Shown here piece by piece: positions 13,069 to 26,200 of a stretch of 64,000 bases of DNA. Each line of letters opens with the position of its first letter. Position 1 is the first letter of the stretch. Source of the DNA: Branchiostoma floridae (lineage: Eukaryota > Chordata > Leptocardii > Amphioxiformes > Branchiostomatidae); the NCBI RefSeq assembly GCF_000003815.2, contig NC_049987.1:10075375-10139374 (forward strand), in the 5' to 3' direction. The notes beneath the pieces were generated by a model. That model did not search any database. It was not told the origin of the DNA and saw only the letters and a list, made by a program, of their open reading frames with translations. A program made the position numbers and the translations under genes.

Positions 13069-16000
13069 ACCGCAGATAACCCTTATTGACAAGTTGGCCA
13101 ATTACGGGAGACCCACACACCAATTCACCTTCGACTTCAGAATTCCATTGACTCTTCAAGGACGCATGCGTTGTGTCACAGTTGGTTACAGTTGGAACAA
13201 TTAACAAGAGATATCTGTACACTTTTTGAGTGATACGTTGTTGCAGAAAACAGTTTTTAACATGCTTTATACTGTGTTACTTATTTTGCCAGTAGTGATG
13301 TCTTGTGGAACGTTAGTGGCTTTTTTTTAGTACAAAGATTTACGAAAAGGACGAAATCTATCAAGTCAACTTTAAGAGAGAGCTTTATCTCCAAGCAGTC
13401 TAAAAACATCATCAGTTTAAGAATATAGTTCTGCATATCATAACGTGGGACTGGAAAGAGATGTAGTATCAAGTAAATATTGACCTTGGATGTGATAACA
13501 GTGGGATATCAAGATCACTTCCTGATTTTCCCTACAGCTTTGCATACACTATCATGTGTAATATAGAGGCATGTTCAGCAGTGTTTATTCACACCCCTTT
13601 CAACTGGAGGGCTGCGATTCGGAGTGACCCGAGAATTTTACAAATAGATTACTGACAAAAAATCTGGTTTGTATGTTTTGTATGTTTTGCTGTCTTTAGA
13701 TACTTGTCAAAGTATGTTATGAATACTTTAGTATTCTATAATATTTCAATCATAAATTCGAGTGTTATACAAAACAAATTTTGGTCGCTGTATGGTACCA
13801 TAGGCTTACTTGCAATGCATTTATGTGGAGCAATATATAAAAGTAAAGCACGTTAATATTTAAAAAAAATGCATGTTCAACTCACATGACAGTGCTGCCA
13901 GCCAGTACGATCTCCTCTCGTGATATCTTGACATCTGGTTGAGAGATGTGATGATGAGAGGACGAAGGTGTACTTCCAGGACTTCATATGGGTAAACAGC
14001 AACTAATGAACGCCACGCAGGTCTTATGCTACTGTAATTTGGGATGAATATTCTTCAAGCGATGTCCACCCCTGGTGCATTTGTGGAGGTACAATAAGTG
14101 CCCCCCCAAATGAGATTGATCCATCTGCATGTTTACGTATAGGATCGATCAAATATATTGTTTGGTCAGCCCGATTTATTTCATTTTGGCTCCATAAATT
14201 GGATATTGGCAGTATCTATTCTGTATTCTGCTTAATAGATCTATCACTATGCTTTATTCGATTCGACAAACTTATGTATTAGAAGCACAAAATATAACAT
14301 TTAGGGGCCGTTAGTACTTCCAGATGATGATGATGATGATGATGATGATGTCAAATATGGAAAACGTTAAATTTTCTGTTCTTTATAAATACACTTCGTG
14401 AATAGTTATACAATGTATATTCTTGAACAACATCTCAAAATACTGATTTGCTTTATCTTTTATTTGCATTCCCGTAACCGTTTTATGGAAAGTGAAATCG
14501 ATTGCTGTCAGAAATAACACAAGCATATTAGTTTTGTTTTACTACAGTACAAAGACGTTTTCTACACCTAAACTACTTACCTAGAGTTACCTTTTATTGA
14601 TATTTGTGACACTTGCTTTTAAAAAGAACTAAAGATTTACTTGTACATTGCTGAGAGGTATCCAATACTGCACATGTTCAAGCGATGTGTTAGTGGCAAC
14701 GGTTCAATATGCTGCATCCCATTCTGCCTCGGGCACAAAGACGAACATTTCATCATGTCAGTTTACAAAGGAATCTTTCCTATCGCCTCTCTGCAGATTC
14801 TGCTCTTGTCCTTTGTCTTCGTCAGTGATGACCTTAGAGGCGTTGGTGTTCCAGGTTGTATCCAAAGGTTTTAAAGTTTAGCAAACTTTCCGTACAGTAA
14901 GATGATGTGTTTAGAATGATTAAACATTTTGAAGCACCAAAAAGGCGTTAGTTTTCCTTTCATGTTGTGGTACTCTTTCTTGTAGGCTGTTCCAGAAGGT
15001 ATAGGTTCCCGGTTAGGGCGTCGGAAACTGCCGTCGAATCTTGCCACCAAAAAGCAACAATGTTAGAACAGCACATCTACATGTACGAAATTGACAACAA
15101 ATCAGTAATTTTGTTTGGATAAACATTTCTTACAACTTTTTTCAGACACCCCATTTCCTTTTTGGAATGCATTTTCTTTGGACGTTGGGCCTTAGGAGCT
15201 ACCCTTAGGAGTCAGATAGGCTGCTAAGCCATATATTCTGTGGTAAGATCTGTGGCCTTGTGAATCACATTAAAGTTCGAAGCGCCAGTGCCTCTTCCTC
15301 ACTACTCCATCTGTATGCATTAAGCCGAGCATCAAAGCCGCCAGCAGGGGCACGAAGATAGCTCTGCAGCTGATAGAAGAGCTTTATCAGTTCTGCTTAA
15401 CTTTTCTCATGTCCAGATGGAGTCGTACAAGCTTTATCTACTTTAGTTTACGGCGATTCTATTTTGGTATGGGGTGATAAATGTTCTATAACTAAAAAAA
15501 GGAGGCAAATGTAATTGTATTTCAGCTTTTGCACAAGTGGGCACGACGACTTCCTGCACTGTAACTGATTGATTAATTAGCAACTCTGGGAATTGTTTTG
15601 CTGGTAATTTCTACATCCAACAAGAGTTCGTAGACCTCAGGCCTGCATGAAATGTATTGGGTTTCTGTAGACCTATTGGGTATTTTTGCCTTTTTGTCTG
15701 TGGTACGTGGTTGGAAAAATGAGCTTTTTACCGTGTTGGTTGTGCACCATGCAAAAGTCTGACTCTGAAATTCCATTTTCTGAATTTGTAAGTTTGGACA
15801 TGGATGAACATTACTTATTTTGGATTTCTTAAGTATGTAACCAACCACAGTACTTTGAAGTTGTTGAGACGCTACCTTTTTTTTGTCTCAGATGGCCCAT
15901 GCACATGTAGTTACTCTGTCACATGATATACTAATATCTTCCTATTTCAATGTACTGACCTAATGCAGCTGCTAAGTCTCCTTGGTTTGTGTTCTTCCAA

Positions 16001-17098
16001 TGATATTCATTAAAGATTTATTTCTGGGGTGTTATTCACTTGACATCGGAATGTTACTTGCATAATTTGACCAATGATACTTTTATCTGTAGTTCCATAG
16101 ACATTAGACAATATGAATAGTGGTAGCCCCCATGCAGCAGCAACAGTTAGTCCCCAGGGTGGTATGATATTTTCATTCAATCCATCCAACCCAAACCTAA
16201 ATCTCCTGTAGTATCTAAGCCAAATTTAACAGCATAATTTACTATGAAAAATGTCCTTGTCAATCCCATTTATAGATGGCAAGCTGCTGGCAATGTAGCC
16301 TGATTAAATCTCGCTTATAGCAGCCCGCCAAACATCCGCCGGCCCGCGGGGAGGGGCCAGTTACAGCCCTGGACAGCGGAGTTTGTGTTACACAGACTAC
16401 TGGCAATGGAAGCTTTGAAAAGTTCAGAAGCTGTTGTAGTCAGAGCAAACACCCAGCAAACATCCCCGCAAACCAATGAGCAGTTGCTTAGAAGGGGAAT
16501 TTCATCATATATTTGCCGCGACAAAATGCAACCAACGATACTGAATTTAAAACAGAACAAAGCTAAGCCTCCACCACTTAACCCTGCCTGTACCATAGAT
16601 TAAGCAGGCCCAAAAACCAAGCGAATATGACTAGCCCAAAACAACAAATTACCTGTATACAGTATGGAAATTGCATTACCAAAGAAACAAAAAGAAACAC
16701 AGGACAAATCATACACATACCTTTCTCTTATGCCCACACTCTATACAGTTCTCCTCCACATTAGAAAATTGCATCTTCTTCTGTTTAAGTTCAAGTTCAA
16801 CCATGATTGCCAACAGGGTAAAGGAACTTGTACCGAAACTTAAAACTCAGTACTATACAGCTCTAGAAACACCACAAAGAGTAATAAGCAAACTCCAATT
16901 ATACCTGACCAACAGATATATAATCTTGTACACTCCCGTCATCTGGCAAACTGTCAGTGCCACTAAGTAACCTGATACATTGAAGGTGGCCCAGGCCAGA
17001 TGATGGTTCTACACCCAACCATAATCTGTTTTTAAAACCAAGCAGATATTGGGAGGATGCCCCAACCACACAAAAACAGGATCAACCTATACAGTATT
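13069..17098. other. Intergenic, no gene recognised
   Basis: Frames are short (99 codons or fewer) and unsupported. The stretch includes a GAT microsatellite (14323-14350) and a small GC-rich patch near 16320-16380 with no recognisable gene. A weak AAGTTCAAG match near 16793 could be an outlying unit of the minisatellite that follows. Confidence 0.45.
14323..14350 (+). repeat. (GAT)n microsatellite
   Basis: About nine uninterrupted GAT units. The repeat is in a non-coding context. Confidence 0.9.
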
Positions 17099-17700
17099 AA
17101 GTTCAAGCACTAGGAGACCCAAAATCAAACCTGACCACCAGGACACCACAAACAACTCACGTACCAAATAGCAACACAACGGTACCTTGCGTTCCGGAGA
17201 TACAGCGCACGCCCCGTGCCCGCACAAAAGGTAACCTAAAATGTCAAGTTCAAGCACCAAGGGCGCCAAAATCAAAATTGAGCATTATTCAGCCACCGCC
17301 GACACATGTGCCAAATATCATTGCGCCAGCACCAGCCGTTCAGAAGATATAACTCCGGAAACACCCCTCTCGGACACAAAATTCGACCTGCCGGGTCAAG
17401 TTCAAACGCGACAAGGCCCAAAGTCAATCCTAGGCAACAGGCAACAACCCCCCACCCATGCACCAAAAATAGTCGCAATCGCGCGTATCGTTCCGGACAC
17501 ACAGCGCCAAAAGTGCCCCCAAAACACCAAAAATGCCACCTGCAATGTCAAGTTCAAACGCCAGGAGGCCCACAATCAAACCTGAGTGTTAGGCTACCAC
17601 CCCCAACCCACGTACCAAAAATCGTCGTGCTCGCACCATCCGTTCACGAGATACAGCGCCCTACATCCCCGGCTACCGAAAAGTTCCCACCAGCATCAAA
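17099..17700 (+). repeat. Degenerate minisatellite, period about 150 bp
   Basis: The block AAGTTCAA(G/A)C(A/G)C, followed within about 25 bp by a (C/A)CCAAAATCAAA-like block, recurs at 17099, 17246, 17398 and 17549, giving spacings of 147, 152 and 151 bp. Each unit later carries a TTC-GAGATA or TTC-GACAC block. The stretch is richer in C than its surroundings. Spacings that are not all multiples of three, with stops in every frame, argue against one continuous coding repeat. Overlapping frames of up to 139 codons arise from the C-rich composition. Confidence 0.7.
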
Positions 17701-20700
17701 ACCATACCTGCATACATGCAGGTAATTATTTTGCACTGACACATTAGTGGATGCTTTCAGGATATGCATGGTTCCTGTACATCTCCAGTAAAATCCGTCC
17801 TACACCATCTAAAATGCAGCATGAAATCATAAAGTTGAATATGAGAAAACTGTTGGCGAGTAGAATATACGTGAAGGAAATTTCCTCTTCTCTGCATTGA
17901 GATCTTTGTGATATCTCATATATCTGTAATGAAATTGCACCGTGCGGGCAAAGTGTGCTTATGATTTATAACAACGCTCATGGTATCATCATCAAGAGTA
18001 ACCCCATGATAACCATCCAGAGACACAGACACGGTTAATCGATAGGCAGCAGACTGACCATAGAATGTAGTTAAGGTGTAGTCTGTAAGTCTCATCAATT
18101 CCGTATATCATCCATTTTGTGAAGATCAGATTGGCTGAAATAGTCAACGTAACAGCTTGTGAGTTTATGATCTGGTAGCAACTTTTTCCAATTATATATT
18201 AAGACGATGTCGTCAGTCAAGCTATGTTATGCCAATTTATGTCAGTTTGCGCTATCAACAAGTCAATCAACTTAGACGTCTCTGCAATGCTATATGTAGT
18301 TTGCTAACAGTTGCGATCTTTTATCTATCCCAACGAAGACGAAATGCCATCTAAGGCCGTTAAACAAATGGCAGTGAGGCACTACTGATACGGCAGGCAG
18401 TCGTTTTCTTCTGGAGGTTTTGAAGGAAAATCGATAAGAAAACTTGAAGGTCAAGTCTGACGATCAGTTGGCTTTCACATTCATTAACTCTTCAGTGAGA
18501 GGATATTACAAAGTACCTCATGGCGAGTACCAGATAAGGTGTATAAATAGACGGTCAGATTAGGATCAATGTCTTCAAAGGCAAGTCTTTAGCAACTACG
18601 TTTCACTACACAGGTACACTAAAACTTTATGCATTATCGAAACTTCTTTCGACGTGTGAATAACGACAATGGTTACCTTCACAGGTCCGAAATTCATCAC
18701 TCTTTTGAAGCTGGAAGAACGGATACATCATTTTTTTAAACTTAAACTTGCGGGGTTTTGACAGCGATGAGATGGTTGCCTCTAAACGCATTAATAAATC
18801 AATCTTGCACTCTGAGACAATACAATATGTTTCTTTAATACATCTTAAACCTTATCCATCTGTCATAGTATTAATGTTTTCTCGTAGGAGTTTTGAGTAA
18901 GCTACCCAACTATTAACTTTCGACTAGCGGTTGTATGCACTTTCTAAATATTCATTGCCATGATACAGTATGCTTGAAATTGCAAGGTTAGTTGCCTTGA
19001 ATTTTCCAAGCTCGTGTAGCTCTTGATTCGTTGTAGCACATATACTGTAGCATTGCAATGGTATTGTTTTCAGGACCTGATCGTTCAATTTTGAAAGCAT
19101 CGTACCATTGCGGTACTGATCAGAATGACTCTAGATGGTGGCTGTGCCATATGCTATAGGGACACTGTCGTGATCTTCTGGAGGATTACTAACTCGTGAA
19201 TCATTTATGTCCACGACCCTCGTGGGCCATATTTGAACACAGGAGGCTTTAGTTCAGAGTAGTGGCGTTGGAATGTTTATAATACATGGGCAATAACGTA
19301 ACTACTGTTCGAAGCCTACAGCCAAAGGAGAGAGTAAGAGGCGTAAGTCCAACTCACAAAATCATTACAAAACATATTTGACAGAAACATTAAGTTAATG
19401 GAGATAGCATTCACTTCAATTGTGCCTGAAATTCTCCTATCCGGGCCTCTTGGGGTCACATTTTACGTTACTATCGCCACCATCAATCAGATAAAACATG
19501 GATGATGTGGTCTCTTTGAAATCAAGAGTATGTATTCCCAGAGAAATAAGTTGGCAATCAACGCTGTCATTAGGTTGATTGTTATCGTGAGTGCAAGGGA
19601 CTTATCCATAAATACTGAATGTAGTAAAGGTTCTTCCACTGCATCAAAATTTAGCTCTTTCTCACGAGTAGAATTGTACTTGACCTGCTAAAATGGGCCA
19701 CTCCTTCACATCTCAACTCATTATCGACAGAATGTTGTATATGTAACTCGGTATTGGTGATGACACTTTGACGGTGAGTATTATCATTACTTGCACGCAA
19801 TTGGACCCGTGATAATTTGTTTTGGCAGCGCCTGCTGTTCACCAATCAGGAGTTGGACGTATCAAGGAATAACTCCACTTGTCAACCAGTTGTTGTAGAG
19901 AATTAACAGTTGGCATATGCTGCCTAGCAAAAATTATCAAGCTTTAGCAATGAAACCTATCTGAGTGCAGCTCAGTGATTATTTTTCCAACTGTGGACCA
20001 AAAAGTCAAAATGTAAATCTCAGTTTTGCTCACCCAACATGCAAGCTACTGGAAAGTGTTGCAGTAGTTGGGACGGGAAGTCACTACGTTATCAATTCTA
20101 TTTGTCAAAAGGAACTTAGGAAATTTTCCAAGTACATCGAACATGTAAATACATGTACTGTACAAATTACTAGGGTCTTTCTTCACTGTCGGGACCAGTG
20201 GAAGATAAGCTCATCTGTTCATTGAGCTCAATTTTTTTTATTTCACTTTTTTTTTACTTTTCCATCGGAGCCAATTCCCTTGCACGTTTTGTGATGACTT
20301 TTATGTGTGAAGGATGGCATCAAATAATAGCGGTCATGTCCGACATGAGAACTTCTAAAGATGTTTTCAAGTTTAGCTTTCTTATTATTGATATCTTATG
20401 GTACTTCGTACTGACAGTATCCTTTATGTTCTTCACATTATCAACGATCATCTTGATGGCGTCTGTAGGTTGTCTATTTGCAGGTGTACGTAGTTGATTT
20501 GATTGTTTTAGAAATTTCCGATGCCTCCACACGATGAAATGGAATCTTCCCAATTTCTTTTTTTGTAATAGTGTTCCTGAAAGAGGGGCGCTGCTGTTAA
20601 GTTTGGATGTTTCACGTGCTGAAAGTGCTAAACATTTTTCACAGGTTTACTGCCATAATGATGCAAATGATTAATGGCCACTTACAGTAACGCGATCTTT

Positions 20701-21298
20701 GGTTACCAGAGACCTTGAGCACGCCACACGAATCGATAACGCGTTATGAAGACTCAGATCAGTATTTGTCGTCAAAATAAGCTTAAGGCTGCCACAATGT
20801 CTGAGAGCTTTGAGAGATATTCAAATTAATTATTTTGTCAGTGCGCCTTGATCTTTGTTACATAGATTTTAGTTATCCAACTGGTTGCATAATTCAAAAC
20901 ATTTATCGCACTTCTATAGTATAGTGGAATAGTGTGATGGCAGCATAAACTGTACGAAGAACGTTATTGAAGTGCATCTAAGTGCAGTTCCTTAATGAGG
21001 CACAAAAGACTATTGTCTGCACGTGCACCCTTGCGTGATACTCCTAACGATTTAATGCATGTTGATAGCAAAGTCAACGGCAGGCAATGACATTAGAATT
21101 ATGATTCTATTGTGGATATGGTACGGCCTTTGCCATGGGATACACTAGGGAGAAACATTCACACAATAGGTGTCGTGACGAGCGTTCAATGTGAATGGTC
21201 CAGTTAATAGTAAAATTGGATCATTGCATTAATTCGCGGAAGGTCTTGACAGGTCAGGAAGTTGAATGAGATACGACTTCGCCCTTTAAGTTAGCCCT
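17701..21298. other. Intergenic, no gene recognised
   Basis: Only short frames occur. Around 20320-20553 both strands are open at once; neither frame could be tied to a known domain. Confidence 0.45.
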
Positions 21299-21402
21299 GT
21301 GCAAAAATGGAACTGTCAAGGACGAAGGAATTCTACTTACTTTTCACAGCAGGGAGGAAGATAAAGCGTTCAACCTTTGGACCTAACGTCCCGGTAAATA
21401 AG
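21299..21402 (+). repeat. Dispersed repeat family, copy 2 (truncated)
   Basis: It matches the right part of copies 1 and 3: CAAAAATGG-ACTGTC, then CCTAACGTCCCGGTAAATAA 90 bp later. Copy 3 has CCTAATGTCCCAGTAAATAA at the same spacing. The left part (the AGCACTTACA block) is not seen here, so the copy is truncated or too diverged. Confidence 0.6.
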
Positions 21403-22888
21403 GCTTGTGAAGAATGTTTGGTGTCATGCGATCGGAATAGGTACCACCAGGGAGACCATCAGAGAGTCAGATAGATGGCGGTATGTCCAACCTCTAACAG
21501 AGAAGTTAAGTGATTTATTGAAGCACTCTTTAATGGTTTCTCATTCACAGTAACAATAGATAATTGGTCCTAACTAACAACAGTGATTGTTTTTACAATT
21601 TGTTTCATTTGTTAACTGTTCTTGTATTGGCAGCCAATTGTTGATAGAATATATTTTTTTGCGTCTTCAACTTCAGCATCATCGTATGAAGAAAAGAGAA
21701 AAAAAATATATCCTCCTCCTTCTGCTTAATGGCAGTAAGCCCTAAAGCATTTGTCTGCATTACGGAAGAATCTATTTGAGGTTGTGAATCCATCAACATG
21801 ACTTATAAGGCCATCGAACCTCCTTTGCACCAAGGGGCACTTTAAGCTGAAGACGAGTTTCAAATCTTCCATTTGGTATATCATGGGTATCTGATCTTTC
21901 TCCAGCAATCTCTGTTTGTCAAACTTTGTGCCCAGATGGCACATGATACCTAGATCATATCCTCAAGGCGTCGTTCCGATGCGCAGGAGATTATAATTCA
22001 ATCTTGTCTGGCTTGATCAGGTACTATCAATGCCGTGGTTTCGTGTTGCACTTTGAAAAGGACACGTCTTTTCTGATGCTGATGCCGAGGTCTACACAAA
22101 GCTAAAGATAAGTCTGAGAATTTCCAATTGATACGATAGTGCTAGTATTACAGCAGGGCCGTGTCCCCACCGTTGCCGCGCTACGATCAAGAAATTTGAC
22201 AAATCAACGTATTTCTTAGATTAGAAAACGACTATTTAGTATTTCACTTTGTGTGCTTGGGTGTCTTTTTGGTGATACGTTTCCATTTTACATGATTGTC
22301 CAATAATAAAGCTTAGTCTTAAGCAAACACTATTTAGAAAGCAGCGAGGTCGCAGCGCGATTCTCGTAGGATTGCCGTCTAGTGTAATGGGGTGCTCACA
22401 TGATCTCTCCATGGCACTGGTATAGTCATTGAACTTACGTGCTCATGTAGAAAAAAGGACATATTATACGTATCAAAAACATTTCCATTGACGCACTTCC
22501 GCACGCTATAACGTTGCGACTAAAGATAAGGATACCTTCACATGCCCGGCTGGTGTATATGGTCATTAACAATATTCATTAATCATAGCATTAAAAAATC
22601 TTTATCGATCAAGCAGCACATATTCCATTAGCAACACTATATCCCGCCCAAGGCTGATAGATCACATTTCTTCTTTGAGACTGGTGTGGTCCCTGGATAT
22701 GGTGGTGATAATGTACCGTTATTGTAAGGGAGATTATTTGATATCCTTGCACTAACATGCCCAAGTTATGTAGGCCGTAAAGTACGGGTTACAATCATCT
22801 GAACATTATTGTCTCCATCAGTTAAGCGTTTCGCTGTACCCTTACAACAGCGTGCGGTACTAAAACAAATCATTAGATACATCATTAC

Positions 22889-23254
22889 CGGGTAAAGTCA
22901 TACGACGTACAAACATTAACCTGCGCCCGTGAAACTTTATTAGATTCTGCCTGTTTTACAACGATCGCAACCGTGGATCCAATGTCCTTCATCGGATCCG
23001 GCTCGTATTTTTCAAATACTATGCTTTGACCAAAGCGTTGGAAAAGAAATAACTTGCAGCAAAATTCGTCTTTGAATGCAATTAGTTCCACTTGTGATGA
23101 AAAATGAATGCTAACACCTGAAGGGAGTAGCGAGTTCATCAGAGCGATGTATGTATAGAAGATGCCAATATTGAGTGCAGCGTACTGCAGTCTTGATTGT
23201 CGGCAACCAGTCGGAAGGAACAGTTTTACATTAGAGCATGTCTCAAACAAAGTA
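22889..23254 (-). CDS. Candidate isolated exon, unknown product
   Basis: The minus strand is open for 121 codons between a plausible acceptor (TTATTTCAG, just above 23254) and a plausible donor (CCCG|GTAATG, just below 22889). A TAA overlaps that donor, so this could instead be a terminal exon. The putative peptide is mixed in composition, with several Cys and charged residues, and does not look like low-complexity translation. It has no signal peptide, membrane segment or domain that I recognise. No neighbouring exon of a matching phase was identified. A chance open frame or a gene relic is quite possible. Confidence 0.22.
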
Positions 23255-26200
23255 CTGAAATAATTTCAAAGGATTGCATTGTGCTAATATATCAGCTGCA
23301 ATATGATACTGACAAAAGAACAACAAATATCTTTGACGAATAATGATTTTTATATGATGTCCTTGTGATATTGATAGCTTTGACGCCCTTGACGTGAGCC
23401 CATAGTATCCTATGATGCTGTCTGAAATACAGTCAATTTAGTTACATTTAAATCGGATTTAGAATGTGTGTAGTAGATTGATATTTTGACGACCAAAGAA
23501 ACCCATGGTCTATTCGTATTTCTGTCACGGCAATATGATAGAGTATGTAACGTGCATACACCGTAAAAGGAACTGTTCCACTCCATTAGTCTTTCTGTCG
23601 CGCGACCAAGGACATTTTATAATTACTTGTCAGTAAATCACTACTGACTGCAGTTTCATTTGTCTGCCATATTTCAAAATGCATCCCTTGTGGAATATTC
23701 AATTAGGCCGCCACTTACTCTAATCCACCAATATTAGCTCTCACGGGGAGGTGAGCGGTGGCTGTTATTACAACACCTCTTTTTGTGCAAGGGCACTCGT
23801 TCTTTAAGGTAGGGTTGCATCCATGGTTATGTTTCTGTAATAATGTAATATTAAGCGTAAAGGTTACTCCGACCTTTACATCTTGCGTGGCCCGTCGTGG
23901 GATGTTTCCGCCTTTATGCGGTGTTACCACTGTTTATTCCGCTGCTTAAGGAACCCGCCAACTCGTGTTAGAGGTCGGTGCTTTGCGTCGCGGAAGTTGT
24001 CTTATATCGATTCGTTTTTTTTTTTTACTAGTGAGAAGATCCCAAACGGATGAGATCGACCTACTTCTTCGTTCTTTTTCAGAATGCAATAGTAACGTGT
24101 GGTGCTACCAGTGACCGCAGTCTGCAATGAGAGTAGAGGGGGAAATCGTGCGATGGACTGTCGTTCACAGCCGCCGTATGGATACGGGTTAGCAGCGCAT
24201 GTGACGACTGTATGTTGCCTTTGTTTGCGCAGGTACGTGTTTTGCTTCACTGAACACAGTTCGCTTGCCAACGTGAATTATTGGTTGTAAAAGGTCGGTT
24301 CCCGAGGTGGCAAACTCATTCGTGGCCGATTAGATTCACCCGTGCAAATCCGGAAGACTTGGTCGCGCACGCTCGCGAGTGATGGGGGACACATTGCCAA
24401 AGCTGCGTTCCTTTGTGTACGTTATCCCACGCACATCAAAAGTAACTTCCGTCTACTCTTCCCTTTGAGTACTTACTCCAAGGCCGACAGGAATGGCTCT
24501 GAATGCCTTATAAAAGTCAGCATATTTATAAATCAGTCCATCTTTGAATGGATATAGCACCATCTCAGAGAACGGGATTACGTTTCCTCGAGCATGAGCA
24601 AGTTTTCAGTGATAGCCTCTGGCTTTAGAACAATTCCATTATGGCAAGGATATCTAGTTAAGTATTGCCTACAGACCTTGTGTGCTTTTTGTACTTTGGC
24701 CCTGGATTATAAGAATGTATTTTACCGTTGCAAGGCAAACTTACGCCATTCTCTATAGTATTCTGTAATCCCAAGTGCTTTTCCATGGTCATCTATTGAA
24801 GTGCACTTCGCTATTCCATAGCCTTTTCAGATGGGTAAAAGACAAACTTATCAGTCTAATGGGGTATCTTTAAGTCTCAGCAACATCTCTTCCTGGGAAT
24901 AACACTTATTTAAGCCATTGGTCGGCATAGTGGAATGGCCACCTGTCCTGACTTGTAAGGGTTGAGGACTTCTGTCAGTGATATAAGAGCTTGCTGAGGA
25001 TGATGCCATTTACCAGACACCATCTGCCGCTTCTCGGGTTGCTCAGCCTCAAGTCCATGTCTTTTTTGTGGTACTGGAACATACTATACTATCCAATCCC
25101 CGTTAATGCCACGGTCACATTTCCAAACCGGGGCTCACCCGAGAAGCTTTCGGGAACTAAAAAATAACAGAACTGTGAACTGTGAAATATTAAGCATCGT
25201 TTGTGCATATTTCTTGATGAATTCTACGTTTCAACAAACATCTTGGCTGGGCCCCGTTTGTGAAAGATTACCTTAGCGTTTACCACAGTTCTATGAAAAC
25301 TGTTTTGGGATTGTTGTTTTAAAATGTGCTAACACTGGTCTTTAATGATGAACGATCTATCAATCTCTTACCTAACGTTACCAACTTTTATGAAATAAAC
25401 ATGAACAAGCAAGCTTACAAGATAGAACAGTATAACAGGCAACCCTAAAGGAATGTTGAACATTACATGTTCAAACTTGTTACCACCGGCTTCAAACCGA
25501 AAAACACACTCCGTGCCAAAACTATGCCGTAAAGGGTGTAAAAATCCTGGAATGTCTGTCTAAATTGCTCTTCTGTAGCATATGGTGGGTGAAGTTTACG
25601 ACATAATTACTATCTAAGGGTCGTTTTATTATCTCTAAGCCTTCCCAGTGTCGTAGGTTACATTTACTTTGAAGTCATCAAAGACGTAAGGTATCTCGGA
25701 TACCAAGCAAATGAATATTTAAAAAAAAAAAAAGAAAATGATATTGAATTTGATTTGCGATATAAGATTAAATTTTATTTACAGTACATATACATGATTG
25801 TGTACTCTGGATGACGGGGATAGGCCTGGTCGTGACATGATTGTGTTTCTCTCACTAATTGCTCCGATGACTACCATTAGCTATTATGGCTTACAGTCTT
25901 TCATTCATTATTGAGTAATAAAACCAATGCATTTGATTTGTCAGACAAATTCGTTCCGTAACGGCTGTGTACGTACGTGTGTTCAACATTCAGAGACACT
26001 GGATAAAATGGCTAAAATTAAAAGAATGTAGGCTGTTAACGTTGCCATTTTATATTGAAGAAAAATAACATTATAGGAAATAGTCTTTTGCATAAGGTGC
26101 AAAGTTAAGGACCTCATCGAAATCCGATGGTCGAACAAAAGTAAAATCTGTGATAAGCCTTCAGATATTGATTTTGTAATTCTTGATTAACGAAAATATC

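Noticed and set aside
17241-17725. Overlapping plus and minus frames of up to 139 codons
   Set aside because: They follow the C-rich minisatellite. Unit spacings are not multiples of three and the frame changes between units.
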